Positions 8,909-19,890 of a stretch of DNA of 64,000 nucleotides are shown in pieces. Source of the stretch: Paracoccaceae bacterium (lineage in GTDB: Bacteria > Pseudomonadota > Alphaproteobacteria > Rhodobacterales > Rhodobacteraceae); assembly GCA_016938875.1 (NCBI GenBank), contig JAFGTV010000008.1, forward strand, positions 248,001 through 312,000, in the 5' to 3' direction. The first letter of the stretch is position 1; each line of letters begins with the position of its first letter. The notes beneath the pieces were generated by a model. That model saw only the letters and a list, made by a program, of their open reading frames with translations. It searched no databases and had not been told where the DNA came from. The translations under genes were made by a program, and so were the position numbers.

Positions 8909-9694
8909 ATGCGCATTCTCATCACCAATGACGACGGGATCAACGCGCCGGGCCTGAAGGTGCTGGAGGCGATCGCCGCCGAGATTGCCGGCCCGACCGG
9001 CGAGGTCTGGGTCGTGGCGCCCGCGTTCGAGCAATCGGGCGTGGCGCACAAGATTTCCTATACCCACCCGATGATGATCGCCGAACTGGGGCCCCGCCGC
9101 TTTGCCGCCGAGGGATCGCCGGCCGATTGCGTTCTGGCGGGGCTTTACGACGTGATGACCGACGCCCGGCCCGACCTGGTGCTGTCGGGGGTGAACCGGG
9201 GCAACAACGCGGCTGAAAACGTGCTCTACTCGGGCACCATCGGCGGCGCGATGGAGGCCGCCCTGCAGGGGCTGCCCGCGATCGCGCTGTCGCAATACCT
9301 GGGCCCGCTGAACATGCAAAGCGATCTGCAATTCCAGGCCGCCACCGCCCATGGCGCGGCCACGGTGCGCACGCTGTTGGACCAGGGGCACTGGGACAGC
9401 GCCGATTACCGGTTGTTTTACAACGTGAACTTCCCCCCCCTGCCCGCCGCGCAGGTCAAGGGGCTGCGGGTTGGCGCGCAGGGCTATCGGCGCGACGCGT
9501 TTTTCGGGGTGGAGCCGCATAATTCGCCCTCGGGGCGCAAGTTCCTGTGGATCAAGGGCGGCCCGCAGAACCTGCCTACCGCGCCGGGATCGGATGCGGC
9601 ACTGAACCTTGAGGGCTATATCGCGGTCACGCCGATGCGCGCGGACCTGACCGCCCATGACTGGCTGGACGATCTGAGGGCCAAACTGGAATGA
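8909..9694 (+). CDS. surE: 5'/3'-nucleotidase SurE
   Basis: Metal-dependent survival protein SurE, a nucleoside monophosphate phosphatase. The 261 aa protein begins [16 protein letters not shown]; the Asp-Asp pair in NDDG binds the metal. Further family blocks are [11 protein letters not shown] and [11 protein letters not shown] (about residues 92-100), then [11 protein letters not shown]. The stop overlaps the start of pcm by four bases (ATGA at 9691). surE-pcm-nlpD is an ancient proteobacterial order, conserved here without an rpoS following. Confidence 0.95.
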   Translation: MRILITNDDGINAPGLKVLEAIAAEIAGPTGEVWVVAPAFEQSGVAHKISYTHPMMIAELGPRRFAAEGSPADCVLAGLYDVMTDARPDLVLSGVNRGNNAAENVLYSGTIGGAMEAALQGLPAIALSQYLGPLNMQSDLQFQAATAHGAATVRTLLDQGHWDSADYRLFYNVNFPPLPAAQVKGLRVGAQGYRRDAFFGVEPHNSPSGRKFLWIKGGPQNLPTAPGSDAALNLEGYIAVTPMRADLTAHDWLDDLRAKLE

Positions 9695-10335
9695 GCGACG
9701 AAACCGCCGAGCGCAAGATGCAGTTCCTGTTCGCGCTGCGCTCCAAGGGGGTGACCCAGCCGCGTGTGCTGGGTGCGATGGAGGCGATTGACCGCGGCCC
9801 CTTCGTTCGGGGTCTGTTCGCCGCGCGCGCCTATGAGGACATGCCGCTGCCGATTGCCTGCGGCCAGACCATCAGCCAACCCTCGGTCGTGGCGATCATG
9901 ACCCAGGCGCTGGACGTGACCCCCCGCGACAAGGTGTTGGAGGTCGGCACCGGCTCTGGCTATCAGGCGGCCATCCTGTCGCGGCTGGCGCGCCGGGTCT
10001 ACACGGTCGAGCGTCATCGGCGGCTTGTCGCCGAGGCGCAGAAACGCTTTGCCGAGCTGGGCTTGACCAATGTCACCGCGATCACGGCCGATGGATCGCA
10101 CGGGTTGCCCGAACAGGCCCCCTTTGACCGCATCCTGGTCACCGCCGCCGCCGAGGATCCCCCCGGCCCCCTCTTGGCGCAATTGCGCGTTGGCGGTATC
10201 ATGATCGTGCCCGTGGGGCAGTCCGATACCGTTCAACGGTTGATCAAGGTCACCCGCCACGAGGGCGGCTTTGAGTATGACGAGCTGCGCGAGGTGCGGT
10301 TCGTGCCGCTGGTCGAGGGGCTCGGACAGGACTGA
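9691..10335 (+). CDS. pcm: protein-L-isoaspartate O-methyltransferase
   Basis: Repairs damaged isoaspartyl residues in proteins using S-adenosylmethionine. The 214 aa length is usual. Motifs are [20 protein letters not shown] (residues about 51-70), the SAM-binding [14 protein letters not shown] (about 86-99) and [12 protein letters not shown]. Coupled to surE by the ATGA overlap. A hairpin lies just downstream before the nlpD-like gene. Confidence 0.95.
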   Translation: MSDETAERKMQFLFALRSKGVTQPRVLGAMEAIDRGPFVRGLFAARAYEDMPLPIACGQTISQPSVVAIMTQALDVTPRDKVLEVGTGSGYQAAILSRLARRVYTVERHRRLVAEAQKRFAELGLTNVTAITADGSHGLPEQAPFDRILVTAAAEDPPGPLLAQLRVGGIMIVPVGQSDTVQRLIKVTRHEGGFEYDELREVRFVPLVEGLGQD

Positions 10336-10375
10336 ATACGTGCGAGAGTGACTGAGCGAGTGAGAGCATACCCGA

Positions 10376-10395
10376 GGGTCCGGACAAACGGACCC
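10376..10395. terminator. hairpin between pcm and the nlpD-like gene
   Basis: GGGTCCG (10376-10382) and CGGACCC (10389-10395) form a perfect 7-bp stem with loop GACAAA. It lies 23-42 bases upstream of the nlpD-like ATG, so it could attenuate or shape the 5' end of that message. No T-run follows. Confidence 0.4.
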
Positions 10396-10417
10396 CGACA
10401 TCCATGAGGACCGAGCC

Positions 10418-11575
10418 ATGACCCCCACCGACCGCCAATTCCGCCTGCCCGCCCGCGCCCTGGCGCTGGGATTGGGGCTGAGCCTGCTTGCGGGCTGCCA
10501 GACCGGGTGGGACTACGATTTCCGCAACATGGGCAAATCCGGGCGGGACTCGGCCTTGCAGGTCCAAAGCGCGCCGCGCCCGACGCCGGATGCGCGCGGC
10601 GTGATCTCTTACCCCACCTATCAGGTCGCCGTGGCGCGCCGGGGCGATACGGTGGCCGATATCGCCGCGCGCGTCGGCCTGCCCACCACGGAACTGGCGC
10701 GCTATAACGGCATCCCCGAGGGCGCCGCGCTGCACAGCGGCGAGATCATCGCCCTGCCGCGCCGGGTGGCCGAAACCGATGGGCCGATCAGCGCCACCAC
10801 GCTCAGCCCCGGCGGCGAGATCGACATCGCCACCCTGGCCGGCGGCGCGATCGAGCGGGCCGGACCGGGCACCCAGCGCAGCCCCGTCCCCCCCCAGGAC
10901 GGTGAGCCGGTGCGCCACAAGGTCGAGCGCGGCGAGACCGCCTATTCCATCGCCCGGCTTTACAACGTGACCGTGCGCGCCCTAGCCGACTGGAACGGGC
11001 TGGGCCCCGACCTGGCGGTGCGCGAGGGGCAATACCTGCTGATCCCGCTGCCCGCCGCGCGCAGCGCCGCCGCCGCCCCCGTCCCGGTGCAGACCGAAAA
11101 GCCCGGCGCCGGGTCGCGCGTGTCCACGCCGCCCTCGGCGGCCAAGCCGCTGCCGCGCGAAGAGGCCACCGCCAAGGCCGCGCCGCCCGCCTCGCCGCAA
11201 ATGGGCGCGCAGAAAAGCAGCGGCGCGCGCTTTGCCATGCCCGCCGAGGGCAGCATCATCCGCGGCTATCAAAAGGGGAAGAACGACGGTATCGACATCG
11301 CCGCGGGGGCAGGCAGCACGGTGCGCGCCGTCGAGGGGGGCACGGTCGCCGCGATCACCCGCGACACCGACCAGGTGCCGATCCTGGTGGTGCGCCACGC
11401 CGACAACATGCTGTCGGTCTATGCCAATATCGATGCGATCGCGGTGAAAAAGGGCGACACCGTCAGCCGGGGCCAGGCGGTCGCCAAGGTGCGCGCCGGC
11501 GATCCCGCGTTCCTGCATTTCGAACTGCGCAAAGGGTTCGAGAGCGTCGACCCCCTGCCCTATCTGACACCGTAG
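10418..11575 (+). CDS. nlpD: NlpD-like lipoprotein with two LysM domains and a degenerate M23 domain
   Basis: A 385 aa envelope protein. The N-terminus has a lipoprotein signal ending in LSLLAGC (Cys about residue 28). Two LysM peptidoglycan-binding repeats follow (about residues 68-110 and 168-210), then an Ala/Pro-rich linker and a C-terminal M23/LytM domain (about 275-382). In that domain the first zinc His is replaced (NDGIDIAAG) and the HxH motif is reduced to FLH, so it should be catalytically dead, as in E. coli NlpD/EnvC, which activate cell-wall amidases for daughter-cell separation. Its place after surE-pcm supports the NlpD assignment. Confidence 0.88.
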   Translation: MTPTDRQFRLPARALALGLGLSLLAGCQTGWDYDFRNMGKSGRDSALQVQSAPRPTPDARGVISYPTYQVAVARRGDTVADIAARVGLPTTELARYNGIPEGAALHSGEIIALPRRVAETDGPISATTLSPGGEIDIATLAGGAIERAGPGTQRSPVPPQDGEPVRHKVERGETAYSIARLYNVTVRALADWNGLGPDLAVREGQYLLIPLPAARSAAAAPVPVQTEKPGAGSRVSTPPSAAKPLPREEATAKAAPPASPQMGAQKSSGARFAMPAEGSIIRGYQKGKNDGIDIAAGAGSTVRAVEGGTVAAITRDTDQVPILVVRHADNMLSVYANIDAIAVKKGDTVSRGQAVAKVRAGDPAFLHFELRKGFESVDPLPYLTP

Positions 11576-11647
11576 GCCTGCGCCCCCGGGCGCGCGCGTC
11601 AAAGCCGTGGCATTGCCGCCATTGACCGGCGCCTGCCGCGCCGGGCT

Positions 11648-11670
11648 GGATATTTGAAACCAGAAGAAGC
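11648..11670 (+). repeat. dispersed intergenic repeat, copy 2
   Basis: GGATATTTG-AAACCAG-AAGAAGC, located in the convergent gap between the nlpD-like gene and the DUF815 ATPase gene. Best-preserved copy of the element also found at 4438, 23657 and 31079. Confidence 0.7.
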
Positions 11671-11681
11671 AGCAGCGCCGC

Positions 11682-12527
11682 CTAGAGCGGCACCCCCTTG
11701 CGCGCGGCCAGATCGGTAAAGAACTGCCAGGCGACCCGGCCAGAGCGCGACCCGCGCGTGGCCTGCCATTCGATGGCCTCGGCGCGCAGGGTGTCGGGAT
11801 CGACCTCGACCCCGTGGGCCGTGCAATAGGCCCGGATCATCGACAGATAGTCGTCCTGGGTGCAGGGATGAAACCCCAGCCACAGCCCGAACCGGTCGCT
11901 GAGCGACACCTTTTCCTCGACCGCCTCGGACGGGTTGATCGCCGAGCCGCGCTCGTTCTCGATCATGTCGCGGGGCATCAGGTGGCGCCGGTTCGAGGTG
12001 GCGTAAAAGATCACGTTCTCGGGCCGCCCTTCGATTCCGCCATCGAGCACGGCCTTGAGCGACTTGTAATGCTGGTCGTCGTGGGAAAACGACAGGTCGT
12101 CGCAAAACAGCACGAACCGGTGCGGCGCGGCGCGCAGCAGCGTTAGAAGACGACTGATCGACGGCAGATCCTCGCGCTGGACCTCGACGATCTTGAGCGC
12201 ATGACCCTCGGCACAGATGGCGGCGTGGATCGCCTTGACCAGGCTGGATTTGCCCATGCCGCGCGCGCCCCACAGCAGCGCGTTGTTGGCCGGCAGGCCG
12301 CGGGCGAAATGGCGGGTGTTGTCCAGCAGGATGTCGCGGGCGCGGTCGATGCCCTGCAACAGGCCCAGGTCGACCCGGTTGACCTGCGCCACGGGGCTGA
12401 GCCGATCCGGCGCGACATGCCACACGAAGGCGGTGGCCGAATTGAAATCCGGCGCCGCAGCCGGGGTCGGGCTGATCCGCTCCAGCGCGGCGGCGATGCG
12501 CGCCAGGCTGTCGGCGTCATCGATCAC
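11682..12527 (-). CDS. DUF815-family AAA+ ATPase
   Basis: A 281 aa P-loop ATPase of the DUF815 family (role unknown). It shows Walker [17 protein letters not shown] (about residue 88), Walker [12 protein letters not shown] (about 140) and sensor-type [13 protein letters not shown] (about 185). The GTG start at 12527 overlaps the tatC stop by four bases (GTGA), giving [15 protein letters not shown]; the longer open frame only shadows tatC. Coupling to tatC suggests co-expression with the Tat translocase, but I know of no functional link. Confidence 0.82.
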   Translation of the reverse strand: MIDDADSLARIAAALERISPTPAAAPDFNSATAFVWHVAPDRLSPVAQVNRVDLGLLQGIDRARDILLDNTRHFARGLPANNALLWGARGMGKSSLVKAIHAAICAEGHALKIVEVQREDLPSISRLLTLLRAAPHRFVLFCDDLSFSHDDQHYKSLKAVLDGGIEGRPENVIFYATSNRRHLMPRDMIENERGSAINPSEAVEEKVSLSDRFGLWLGFHPCTQDDYLSMIRAYCTAHGVEVDPDTLRAEAIEWQATRGSRSGRVAWQFFTDLAARKGVPL

Positions 12528-13420
12528 CGCGGGGTGTCTCCTGCGTCGTCCTCGTCGAACTCGCGCATCAGATCGTCGTCCTGGCCCTCTTCGTCGTCGT
12601 CGAACCACAGGCCCTGCTCGCGCAGTTCGGCCTCGCGCTTACGCTCGACCCGGCGCACCAGCAGGATGGAGATTTCATAAAGCCCGTAGACCACCACGAA
12701 GAGGATCACCTGGGTGATCACGTCAGGCGGCGTGACGAGCGCCGCCAGCACCAGGATCGCCACCACCGCGTATTTGCGCACCGATCCCAGCCCCGCGGCC
12801 GAGACAAGCCCCGCCTTGCCCATCAGGGTCAGCAGAACCGGCAACTGGAAACACAGCCCAAAGGCCAGGATGAACTTGTTGGTCAGCGACAGGTATTCCT
12901 GCACCGAGCCCTGAAAGGTGATGCCGGCGATGTCCTGGGTGGCGGCTTCGCCCTCACCCGAGAGGGCGCCAACCTGCTGAAAGCCAAGGAAAAAGTTGAA
13001 GGCCAGCGGGATCACGACGTAATAGGCAAAGGCCGCGCCCAGAAAGAACATGACCGGCGAGGCGAAGAGAAACGGCAAAAACGCGTTCTTTTCGGTGCGA
13101 TAAAGGCCCGGCGCCACAAAGCGCCACATCTGGTAGGCAATGAACGGAAAGGCCAGCGCGACCCCACCCAGAAGCGAGATCTGGATCGCGACGAAGAAGC
13201 CCTCTTGCAGCTTGATCAGGTACAGACCGCAATCCTGGCCGCGGTCGGCCAGCGCGCCGCAGATCGGGTGGGTCAGAAAGTTGAAGATCGGGTTCCAGAC
13301 GGTAAAGCAGATCACCATGGCCACGATAAAGGCCAGCACCGAATAGATCAGCCGCGTGCGCAGCTCGGTCAGGTGTTCGATCAGCGGGGCGGAACTGTCG
13401 TCGATCTCTTCGTTGCTCAT
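12524..13420 (-). CDS. tatC: Sec-independent translocase subunit TatC
   Basis: Membrane receptor for twin-arginine signal peptides. The 298 aa protein has six hydrophobic helices, an N-terminal [17 protein letters not shown] cytoplasmic segment, [22 protein letters not shown] (about 100-120) with the conserved PGL and glutamate, and an acidic C-terminal tail ([10 protein letters not shown]). Its start overlaps the tatB stop (ATGA at 13417-13420). Order tatA-tatB-tatC is conserved in alphaproteobacteria. Confidence 0.96.
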   Translation of the reverse strand: MSNEEIDDSSAPLIEHLTELRTRLIYSVLAFIVAMVICFTVWNPIFNFLTHPICGALADRGQDCGLYLIKLQEGFFVAIQISLLGGVALAFPFIAYQMWRFVAPGLYRTEKNAFLPFLFASPVMFFLGAAFAYYVVIPLAFNFFLGFQQVGALSGEGEAATQDIAGITFQGSVQEYLSLTNKFILAFGLCFQLPVLLTLMGKAGLVSAAGLGSVRKYAVVAILVLAALVTPPDVITQVILFVVVYGLYEISILLVRRVERKREAELREQGLWFDDDEEGQDDDLMREFDEDDAGDTPR

Positions 13421-13884
13421 GCGTCGCTCTTGCTGTCGGGCGCCGGGGGCGGCGGGGCGGCGGGCGCCTCGGGGGCAGCGGCGGGGGCCGCTTCGGCGTT
13501 GCGGCGGGCCTGGGCCTTGTCGGCCATTGCGGTGCGGATCTTTTCAGCCTGGGCGGCGCGTTCCTCGGTCAGCTCGGCGGTGGCCGGCCCCGGAGAGGCA
13601 GGGCGCTTGGGCTCCCACTTTTCGAACTTCTCGGCGGCGTCGTTCAGCGCATCAAGGCCCATCTTGCGCGGATTGGCGATGTCCTTGAGGTCCTTGACGG
13701 TCTCTTTCATGCCGGCCTCGTCGGCGGCATCATCCATGGCGCGCTGAAACTCGCGCGCCATGTTGCGCGCCTTGGCCGTGAACCGGCCAAGGGTGCGGAA
13801 CATGCCGGGCAGGTCCTTCGGGCCCACCACGATCAGCGCGACAACGCCGATCAGCAGAAGTTCGGTCCAGCCTAGGTCAAACAT
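13417..13884 (-). CDS. tatB: Sec-independent translocase subunit TatB
   Basis: Partner of TatC in the Tat substrate receptor. The 155 aa protein begins with the hallmark [26 protein letters not shown]: one membrane helix, then the P hinge and an amphipathic helix. A low-complexity Ala/Pro-rich tail fills the last 40 or so residues. Sits 36 bases downstream of tatA and overlaps tatC. Confidence 0.94.
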   Translation of the reverse strand: MFDLGWTELLLIGVVALIVVGPKDLPGMFRTLGRFTAKARNMAREFQRAMDDAADEAGMKETVKDLKDIANPRKMGLDALNDAAEKFEKWEPKRPASPGPATAELTEERAAQAEKIRTAMADKAQARRNAEAAPAAAPEAPAAPPPPAPDSKSDA

Positions 13885-13920
13885 GTTTCATCCGCCGGGT
13901 TCAGGCGCGGGACAGGCGAC

Positions 13921-14142
13921 TTACGCCTTGTCCTTTTCGCTATCGGTCTCGGCGGGCGTCACGTCACGCGCCGCGTCAAGGCTCTTGGACACCTCGTCGG
14001 TCTCTTCCTTGACGCCTTTCTTGAAGGCGGTGATGCCCTTGCCGACCTCGCCCATCAGCGAGGAAATCTTGCCCCGCCCGAAAAGCACAAGCACGACAAC
14101 GGCAATCAGCAGGAGGCCGGGAAGGCCGATATTGTTCAGCAT
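13921..14142 (-). CDS. tatA: Sec-independent translocase subunit TatA
   Basis: Pore-forming Tat subunit. The 73 aa protein has a single N-terminal helix ([17 protein letters not shown]), the [23 protein letters not shown] hinge and amphipathic helix, and a charged tail. The ATG at 14142 was chosen because it places the helix at the N-terminus, as in all TatA; the upstream extension (MFTPKWGF...) is not TatA-like. First gene of the tatABC-DUF815 operon. Confidence 0.94.
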   Translation of the reverse strand: MLNNIGLPGLLLIAVVVLVLFGRGKISSLMGEVGKGITAFKKGVKEETDEVSKSLDAARDVTPAETDSEKDKA

Positions 14143-14373
14143 GGTCTTCTCCCTACAGGCGGACGCCGTGCGCGCCGCGCCCCGCTTTGAATTCTGTGAG
14201 CCACATCTATTGGGTCTTTGGACCAGATCAAAGCCCCATTTGGGCGTGAACACGCGATTATTTGCCTCTGGGCCGGATGCGGCGCGGCCAGATCGGCCCT
14301 TGCGGTGTCACCAAGGTTTCACCCAAACTCATCACAGATGAAACGAGTCATCGTCAAACATGGGAGAATCCAG

Positions 14374-14754
14374 ATGCATACCGAGGACGTGAACGGCAAG
14401 GTGCTGGAGCACTGGGACTGCAATGACCTGCAAGAGGCGATGAAGGACGGCGAGGTGGTGCTGATCGACGTGCGCACCCCCCAAGAATACATGTTCGAAT
14501 ATATCCGCGGCGCATTGCTGTTGCCGATGGCGGCGTTCGATGCGTCGTTCTTGCCCGAGGGTGGGCAAAAGCGGCTGGTGTTCCATTGCGGCTCGGGGGT
14601 CCGCTCGCGCCGGGTGGCCGAGAAATACCTGGAGGCAGGCCATGACCGCATCGCCCATCTGGAGGGCGGCTTCGCGGCGTGGAAGACCGCGCACAAGCCC
14701 TATATCGGCACCGACATGGCCTCGGGGGCGCCGGTGGCGGTCCACAACCAGTAG
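14374..14754 (+). CDS. rhodanese-like domain protein
   Basis: A 126 aa single-domain rhodanese (sulfurtransferase fold). It has VVLIDVRTPQEYMFEYIRGALLLP (about residues 28-51) and the active-site loop FHCGSGVRSRR with the catalytic Cys at about residue 72, then a GGFAAWK motif. The ATG at 14374 is preceded by GGGAGAATCCAG; an ATG at 14338 is in frame but lacks a comparable site. No obvious partner among the neighbours; it is divergent from the tat operon. Confidence 0.85.
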   Translation: MHTEDVNGKVLEHWDCNDLQEAMKDGEVVLIDVRTPQEYMFEYIRGALLLPMAAFDASFLPEGGQKRLVFHCGSGVRSRRVAEKYLEAGHDRIAHLEGGFAAWKTAHKPYIGTDMASGAPVAVHNQ

Positions 14755-14779
14755 GACCGGCACGCGGGGGCGGGCGGTC

Positions 14780-15874
<1,095 letters not shown>

Positions 15875-16026
15875 ACCTGCCTCGCGCGCAATGTCCGATC
15901 AAAACTATCGGATTATCCATGCAGATATCAATGGCGCATCCCACCCGCAAGGCGGACGGTGCGGCAAACGCCGCATTTTCGGGCGGTTGGACCGCTGCGG
16001 GGGCCCGCTGCGGGGTCTGGTGCGGC

Positions 16027-16623
16027 CTAGCCCCCGCAATAGGGCTGGGCACGGGTCCAGGCGGCGATCTCTTCGCGTTTTTCGGCCACGGTCATCGGGC
16101 CCCAATCGGCCGCCACACCGCCGCCGCCAGCCGCAACCACCCCGTCGCGCGGCACCGACGCGGCGGCGATGCGGATCGCACAGCGCAGGTTCGCCGCCCC
16201 ATCCTTCAGCGCCTTGGGGCTGGTCGCCGCACAGCCGTGATAGCGGGCCGTGGCGGGCGAGATCTGCATCAGCCCGATATAGCGCCCACCGCCGCCGACG
16301 GCGCGCGGGTTCCAGGTGCTTTCGTATTTCGCCAACGCGGAAAACAGCCCCGCCCAGAACGCCCGGCGCTGGGCCGGAGAGGCCTTGGGATAGGCCGGGC
16401 ACCAGGCGGCGATGTCATTGGGAACCGTCGCGGGCAGCGCGGCCCCCGGCCCCGACAGCGCGCGCAGGCTGGCGCGGGTCCAGGTCGCGGCCTGGGGGTG
16501 GTTGTCCCAGCGCATGACGGGGCGGTTGGCCGGATCGTCACCGCGCGATGACGTGCCGGCGCCACAGGCCATGACCGGCAGGCACAGCAACAGCACGGCA
16601 AGGCGAGCTACAAACGGCGTCAT
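16027..16623 (-). CDS. SLT-domain lytic transglycosylase-like lipoprotein
   Basis: A 198 aa lipoprotein with a soluble lytic transglycosylase fold. The signal ends in LPVMACGAG (lipobox, Cys about residue 20). The catalytic glutamate is in ALAKYESTWNP (about residue 97), followed by GGRYIGLMQISPATARYHGC, the usual GLMQI motif. The start at 16623 has GAGGATATCCA ahead of the ATG. It would cleave peptidoglycan at the outer-membrane inner leaflet. It is divergent from gatB. Confidence 0.83.
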   Translation of the reverse strand: MTPFVARLAVLLLCLPVMACGAGTSSRGDDPANRPVMRWDNHPQAATWTRASLRALSGPGAALPATVPNDIAAWCPAYPKASPAQRRAFWAGLFSALAKYESTWNPRAVGGGGRYIGLMQISPATARYHGCAATSPKALKDGAANLRCAIRIAAASVPRDGVVAAGGGGVAADWGPMTVAEKREEIAAWTRAQPYCGG

Positions 16624-16779
16624 TGGATATCCTCGTGGCAGCAGGTTGCGCAGGATTGCGGCAAACCCGTCCGCGCACAAGCGCAGCGCGCGCCGATCGG
16701 CGGCATCCCGCGCGCGGGGCCTTGCCCCCCTGCGGGCGCTGGCCTAGAACGCCAGACAACCCAGCCCTCGTGAAGGACC

Positions 16780-18297
16780 ATGCCTGCGATGCTCGATCTC
16801 AGCTTCGAAGCCCCCGCCCCCAAGGTGATCTCCGGCGCCAAGGCCGATTGGGAACTGGTGATCGGCCTTGAGGTCCACGCCCAGGTCGCCTCCAGGGCCA
16901 AGCTCTTTTCCGGCGCCTCGACCCAGTTCGGCGCCGAGCCCAATTCCAACGTGGCCTTCGTGGATGCGGCGATGCCCGGCATGCTGCCGGTGATCAATGA
17001 ATTCTGCGTGGAACAGGCGGTGCGCACCGGGTTGGGGCTAAAGGCGGGGATCAACCTGTTTTCGGCCTTTGACCGTAAGAACTATTTTTACCCCGACCTG
17101 CCGCAAGGCTATCAGATCAGCCAGCTTTACCACCCCATCGTGGGCGAGGGCGAGGTGATCGTCGACATGGCGCCGGGCGTGGCGCGCCGGGTGCGGATCG
17201 AACGCATCCACCTGGAACAGGACGCGGGCAAATCCATTCACGACATGGACCCCAACATGTCCTTTGTCGATCTCAACCGCACCGGCGTCGCCCTGATGGA
17301 GATCGTCAGCCGCCCCGACATTCGTGGCCCCGAAGAGGCCGCCGCCTATGTCGGCAAGCTGCGCCAGATCATGCGCTACCTGGGCACCTGTGACGGCAAC
17401 ATGCAAAACGGCAACCTGCGCGCCGACGTGAACGTGTCGGTTTGCCCGCCCGGCGCCTATGAGAAATACCAGGAAACCCAGGATTTCTCGCATCTGGGCA
17501 CGCGCTGCGAGATCAAGAACATGAACTCGATGCGCTTTATCCAGGCCGCGATCGAGTATGAGGCCCGGCGCCAGATCGCGATCCTGGAGGATGGTGGCCA
17601 GATCGTGCAGGAAACCCGCCTTTACGATCCCGACAAGGGCGAGACGCGTTCGATGCGCTCCAAGGAAGAGGCGCATGATTACCGCTACTTCCCCTGCCCC
17701 GACCTGCTGCCGCTGGAAATCGAACAGGCCTGGGTCGATGACATCCAGGCGTCCCTGCCCGAACTGCCCGACGAGAAAAAGGCCCGCTTTGTCACCCAGT
17801 TCGGCCTGACCGAATACGATGCGGGCGTGCTGACGGCGGATGTGGATTCGGCCGCCTATTTCGAGGCCGTGGCCGAGGGCCGCGATGGCAAGATCGCCGC
17901 CAACTGGGTCATCAACGAACTGTTCGGCCGGCTGAAGAAAGAAGAGCACGACATCACCGCAAGCCCGGTGACCCCGGCCCAGCTGGGCGGCATCATCGAC
18001 TTGATCGCCGGCGGCGACATCTCGGGCAAGATCGCCAAAGAGCTGTTCGAGATCGTCTATACCGCGGGCGGCGACCCGGCCGAGATCGTGGCGGCGCGCG
18101 GCATGAAACAGGTTACCGACACCGGCGCGATCGAAAAGGTCGTGGACGAGATCATCGCCGCCAACCCCGCCCAGGTCGAAAAGGCCAAGGCCAACCCGAA
18201 ACTGGCGGGCTGGTTCGTGGGCCAGGTGCTCAAGGCCACGGGTGGCAAGGCCAACCCCCAGGCGGTGAACGAGATCGTCGCCCGGAAACTGGGCTGA
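16780..18297 (+). CDS. gatB: Asp-tRNA(Asn)/Glu-tRNA(Gln) amidotransferase subunit GatB
   Basis: tRNA-binding kinase subunit of the GatCAB complex, which makes Gln-tRNA(Gln) and Asn-tRNA(Asn) by transamidation. The 505 aa protein has [10 protein letters not shown] (about residue 25), [16 protein letters not shown] (about 90), [14 protein letters not shown] and a C-terminal YqeY-type tail domain ([18 protein letters not shown] onward). ATG at 16780 or 16789 could initiate. gatA and gatC are not adjacent in the window. Confidence 0.96.
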   Translation: MPAMLDLSFEAPAPKVISGAKADWELVIGLEVHAQVASRAKLFSGASTQFGAEPNSNVAFVDAAMPGMLPVINEFCVEQAVRTGLGLKAGINLFSAFDRKNYFYPDLPQGYQISQLYHPIVGEGEVIVDMAPGVARRVRIERIHLEQDAGKSIHDMDPNMSFVDLNRTGVALMEIVSRPDIRGPEEAAAYVGKLRQIMRYLGTCDGNMQNGNLRADVNVSVCPPGAYEKYQETQDFSHLGTRCEIKNMNSMRFIQAAIEYEARRQIAILEDGGQIVQETRLYDPDKGETRSMRSKEEAHDYRYFPCPDLLPLEIEQAWVDDIQASLPELPDEKKARFVTQFGLTEYDAGVLTADVDSAAYFEAVAEGRDGKIAANWVINELFGRLKKEEHDITASPVTPAQLGGIIDLIAGGDISGKIAKELFEIVYTAGGDPAEIVAARGMKQVTDTGAIEKVVDEIIAANPAQVEKAKANPKLAGWFVGQVLKATGGKANPQAVNEIVARKLG

Positions 18298-18303
18298 CCG
18301 GCG

Positions 18304-18702
18304 ATGTCGCGCTTTGAATACAAGGTCGTGCCCGCCCCGACCCGCGCCGAACGGCACCGCGGGCTGAAGGGCACGCCCGAGCGGTTTGCCCAGACCCTGA
18401 GCGCGCTGTTGAACGACATGGCCCGAGAGGGGTGGGACTATCTGCGGGCCGACACCCTGCCCTGCGAACAACGCCAGGGGCTGACCGGGCGCGGCACCCG
18501 CGATCAGAACGTCTTGATCTTTCGCCGCGACCGCATCGCGGACGAGGTGCAAACCGCCGCCGCCCCCGAAGGGCGCGCCGCGCCCGCCCCGTCCAGCGGG
18601 CCCGCGCCGGGCGGTCCCGCGCCCAACCTGGGCCCCGCCGCGCGCGACCTGCCGCCGCGCCCCGATCGCCCGCTTGCCGCGCCCGACGACCGGGACGGCT
18701 AG
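18304..18702 (+). CDS. DUF4177-type small protein
   Basis: A 132 aa protein whose first 75 or so residues fit the DUF4177 pattern: MSRFEYKVVPAP, then LNDMAREGWDYLRADTLP and a terminal LIFRRD strand. The rest is a low-complexity Pro/Ala/Gly tail. It lies 6 bases after gatB and is probably co-transcribed with it. Function unknown. Confidence 0.75.
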   Translation: MSRFEYKVVPAPTRAERHRGLKGTPERFAQTLSALLNDMAREGWDYLRADTLPCEQRQGLTGRGTRDQNVLIFRRDRIADEVQTAAAPEGRAAPAPSSGPAPGGPAPNLGPAARDLPPRPDRPLAAPDDRDG

Positions 18703-18703
18703 C

Positions 18704-18961
18704 TCATCCTTCGATTGTCAGGGCCAGCGCGTGGATCCGGTCCATCAGATCCGCGCCCAGCGCCGCATGTACCGCCCGGTGGCGCGCAATCCGCGACTGA
18801 CCGGCAAAGGAGGGCGCCGCGATGGTGACCACGAAATGCGTCTCTCCGCCCTCGCGCCAGCCGGAATGGCCGCGGTGGCGCTCGCTGTCGTCCACGACTT
18901 CCAGCCGCGTGGGCGCCAGACCCTCTTGCAACCGCTGGCGGATTTCCTCACCTATGCTCAT
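18704..18961 (-). CDS. BolA family protein
   Basis: An 85 aa BolA/YrbA-fold protein. BolA proteins pair with monothiol glutaredoxins in Fe-S and iron handling and can bind DNA. Seen here: EEIRQRLQEGLAPTRLEVVDDSERH (residues 4-28, the helix plus the start of the S-x-x-H motif), RGHSGW and THFVVTIAAPSFAGQSRIARHRAV. Length matches the family. It converges with the DUF4177 gene with one base between them. Confidence 0.88.
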   Translation of the reverse strand: MSIGEEIRQRLQEGLAPTRLEVVDDSERHRGHSGWREGGETHFVVTIAAPSFAGQSRIARHRAVHAALGADLMDRIHALALTIEG

Positions 18962-19036
18962 TTTTCCTACGCGCCCCCTTCATTCCTGTGACCAAACCTC
19001 TAAACTCTCTCGTCCGAGTCGAAAAGGTTGGAGGCC

Positions 19037-19663
19037 ATGACGAAAACCGATCCCTTCGGGTTCGACATCTCGGTGTCGGCGGATAAAAAACGGCGCACGC
19101 GCGGCAAGCGCGGGATGTCCGGTGCGTTCGAAACATCGAACCGCCAGTGCGAACACCCCGGCTGTCAGGAGGCGGGCCAATACCGCGCGCCCAAATCCCC
19201 CGACCACCTGGACGAATACCTGTGGTTCTGCCGGGACCATGTGCGCGAATACAACCTGAAGTGGAATTTCTTTCACGGCACCACCGAAGAGGAATTCGAG
19301 GCCCAGATCGACAGCGACCGCGTCTGGGGCCGCGAGACTAAGCCGTTCAGCACCAAAGAGGAACAGCGCGCCTGGGCCCGTCTGGGCGTCGACGATCCGC
19401 ACCAGGTGCTGGGCGAAAACGCCACGCGCAACCCCGGCAAAGGCATCGCCGCCACCCGCCGCCTGCCCCCGACCGAGCGCAAGGCGCTGGACATCCTCGA
19501 GGCGCACGACCACTGGACCAAGGCCGAGATCCGCAAGCAGTACAAGTCCCTGGTCAAGGATCTGCACCCGGACATGAACGGCGGAAACCGCGCCGACGAG
19601 GACCGCCTGCAAGAGGTCGTCTGGGCCTGGGATCAGATCAAGGACAGCCGCAGCTTCAAGTAG
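19037..19663 (+). CDS. J-domain protein with N-terminal Cys motif
   Basis: A 208 aa protein with a C-terminal J domain (about residues 150-205): TKAEIRKQYKSLVKDLHPDMNGG contains the HPD tripeptide that stimulates DnaK. The N-terminal half holds CEHPGC (about residues 39-44) and FCRDH (about 64), spaced like a possible zinc site, then a conserved YNLKWNFFHG. ATG at 19037 follows GGTTGGAGGCC; the TTG at 19028 is less likely. It is not a DnaJ orthologue (no G/F region or CxxCxGxG repeats). Client unknown. Confidence 0.8.
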   Translation: MTKTDPFGFDISVSADKKRRTRGKRGMSGAFETSNRQCEHPGCQEAGQYRAPKSPDHLDEYLWFCRDHVREYNLKWNFFHGTTEEEFEAQIDSDRVWGRETKPFSTKEEQRAWARLGVDDPHQVLGENATRNPGKGIAATRRLPPTERKALDILEAHDHWTKAEIRKQYKSLVKDLHPDMNGGNRADEDRLQEVVWAWDQIKDSRSFK

Positions 19664-19890
19664 CGCCGGGGCCCGGGGACAGGCCCTGGGGGTAACCCGA
19701 CACGGGCGGGGGCCACCGGCGCGCGCGCTGACCCTAGGTCTGCTGTCTGGTTCTGAGCGCCGCATGAGGACCCCGGCGACGGAGTGATCGGGCAAAGGGA
19801 AGGGCGGTCAGTGGGGCCGCGCAGCGTGGGCCAAGGGGGGCAGACCAACCGCCCCGCCCCCGCAACACGGCGCAACGGATGGCGGACGCC

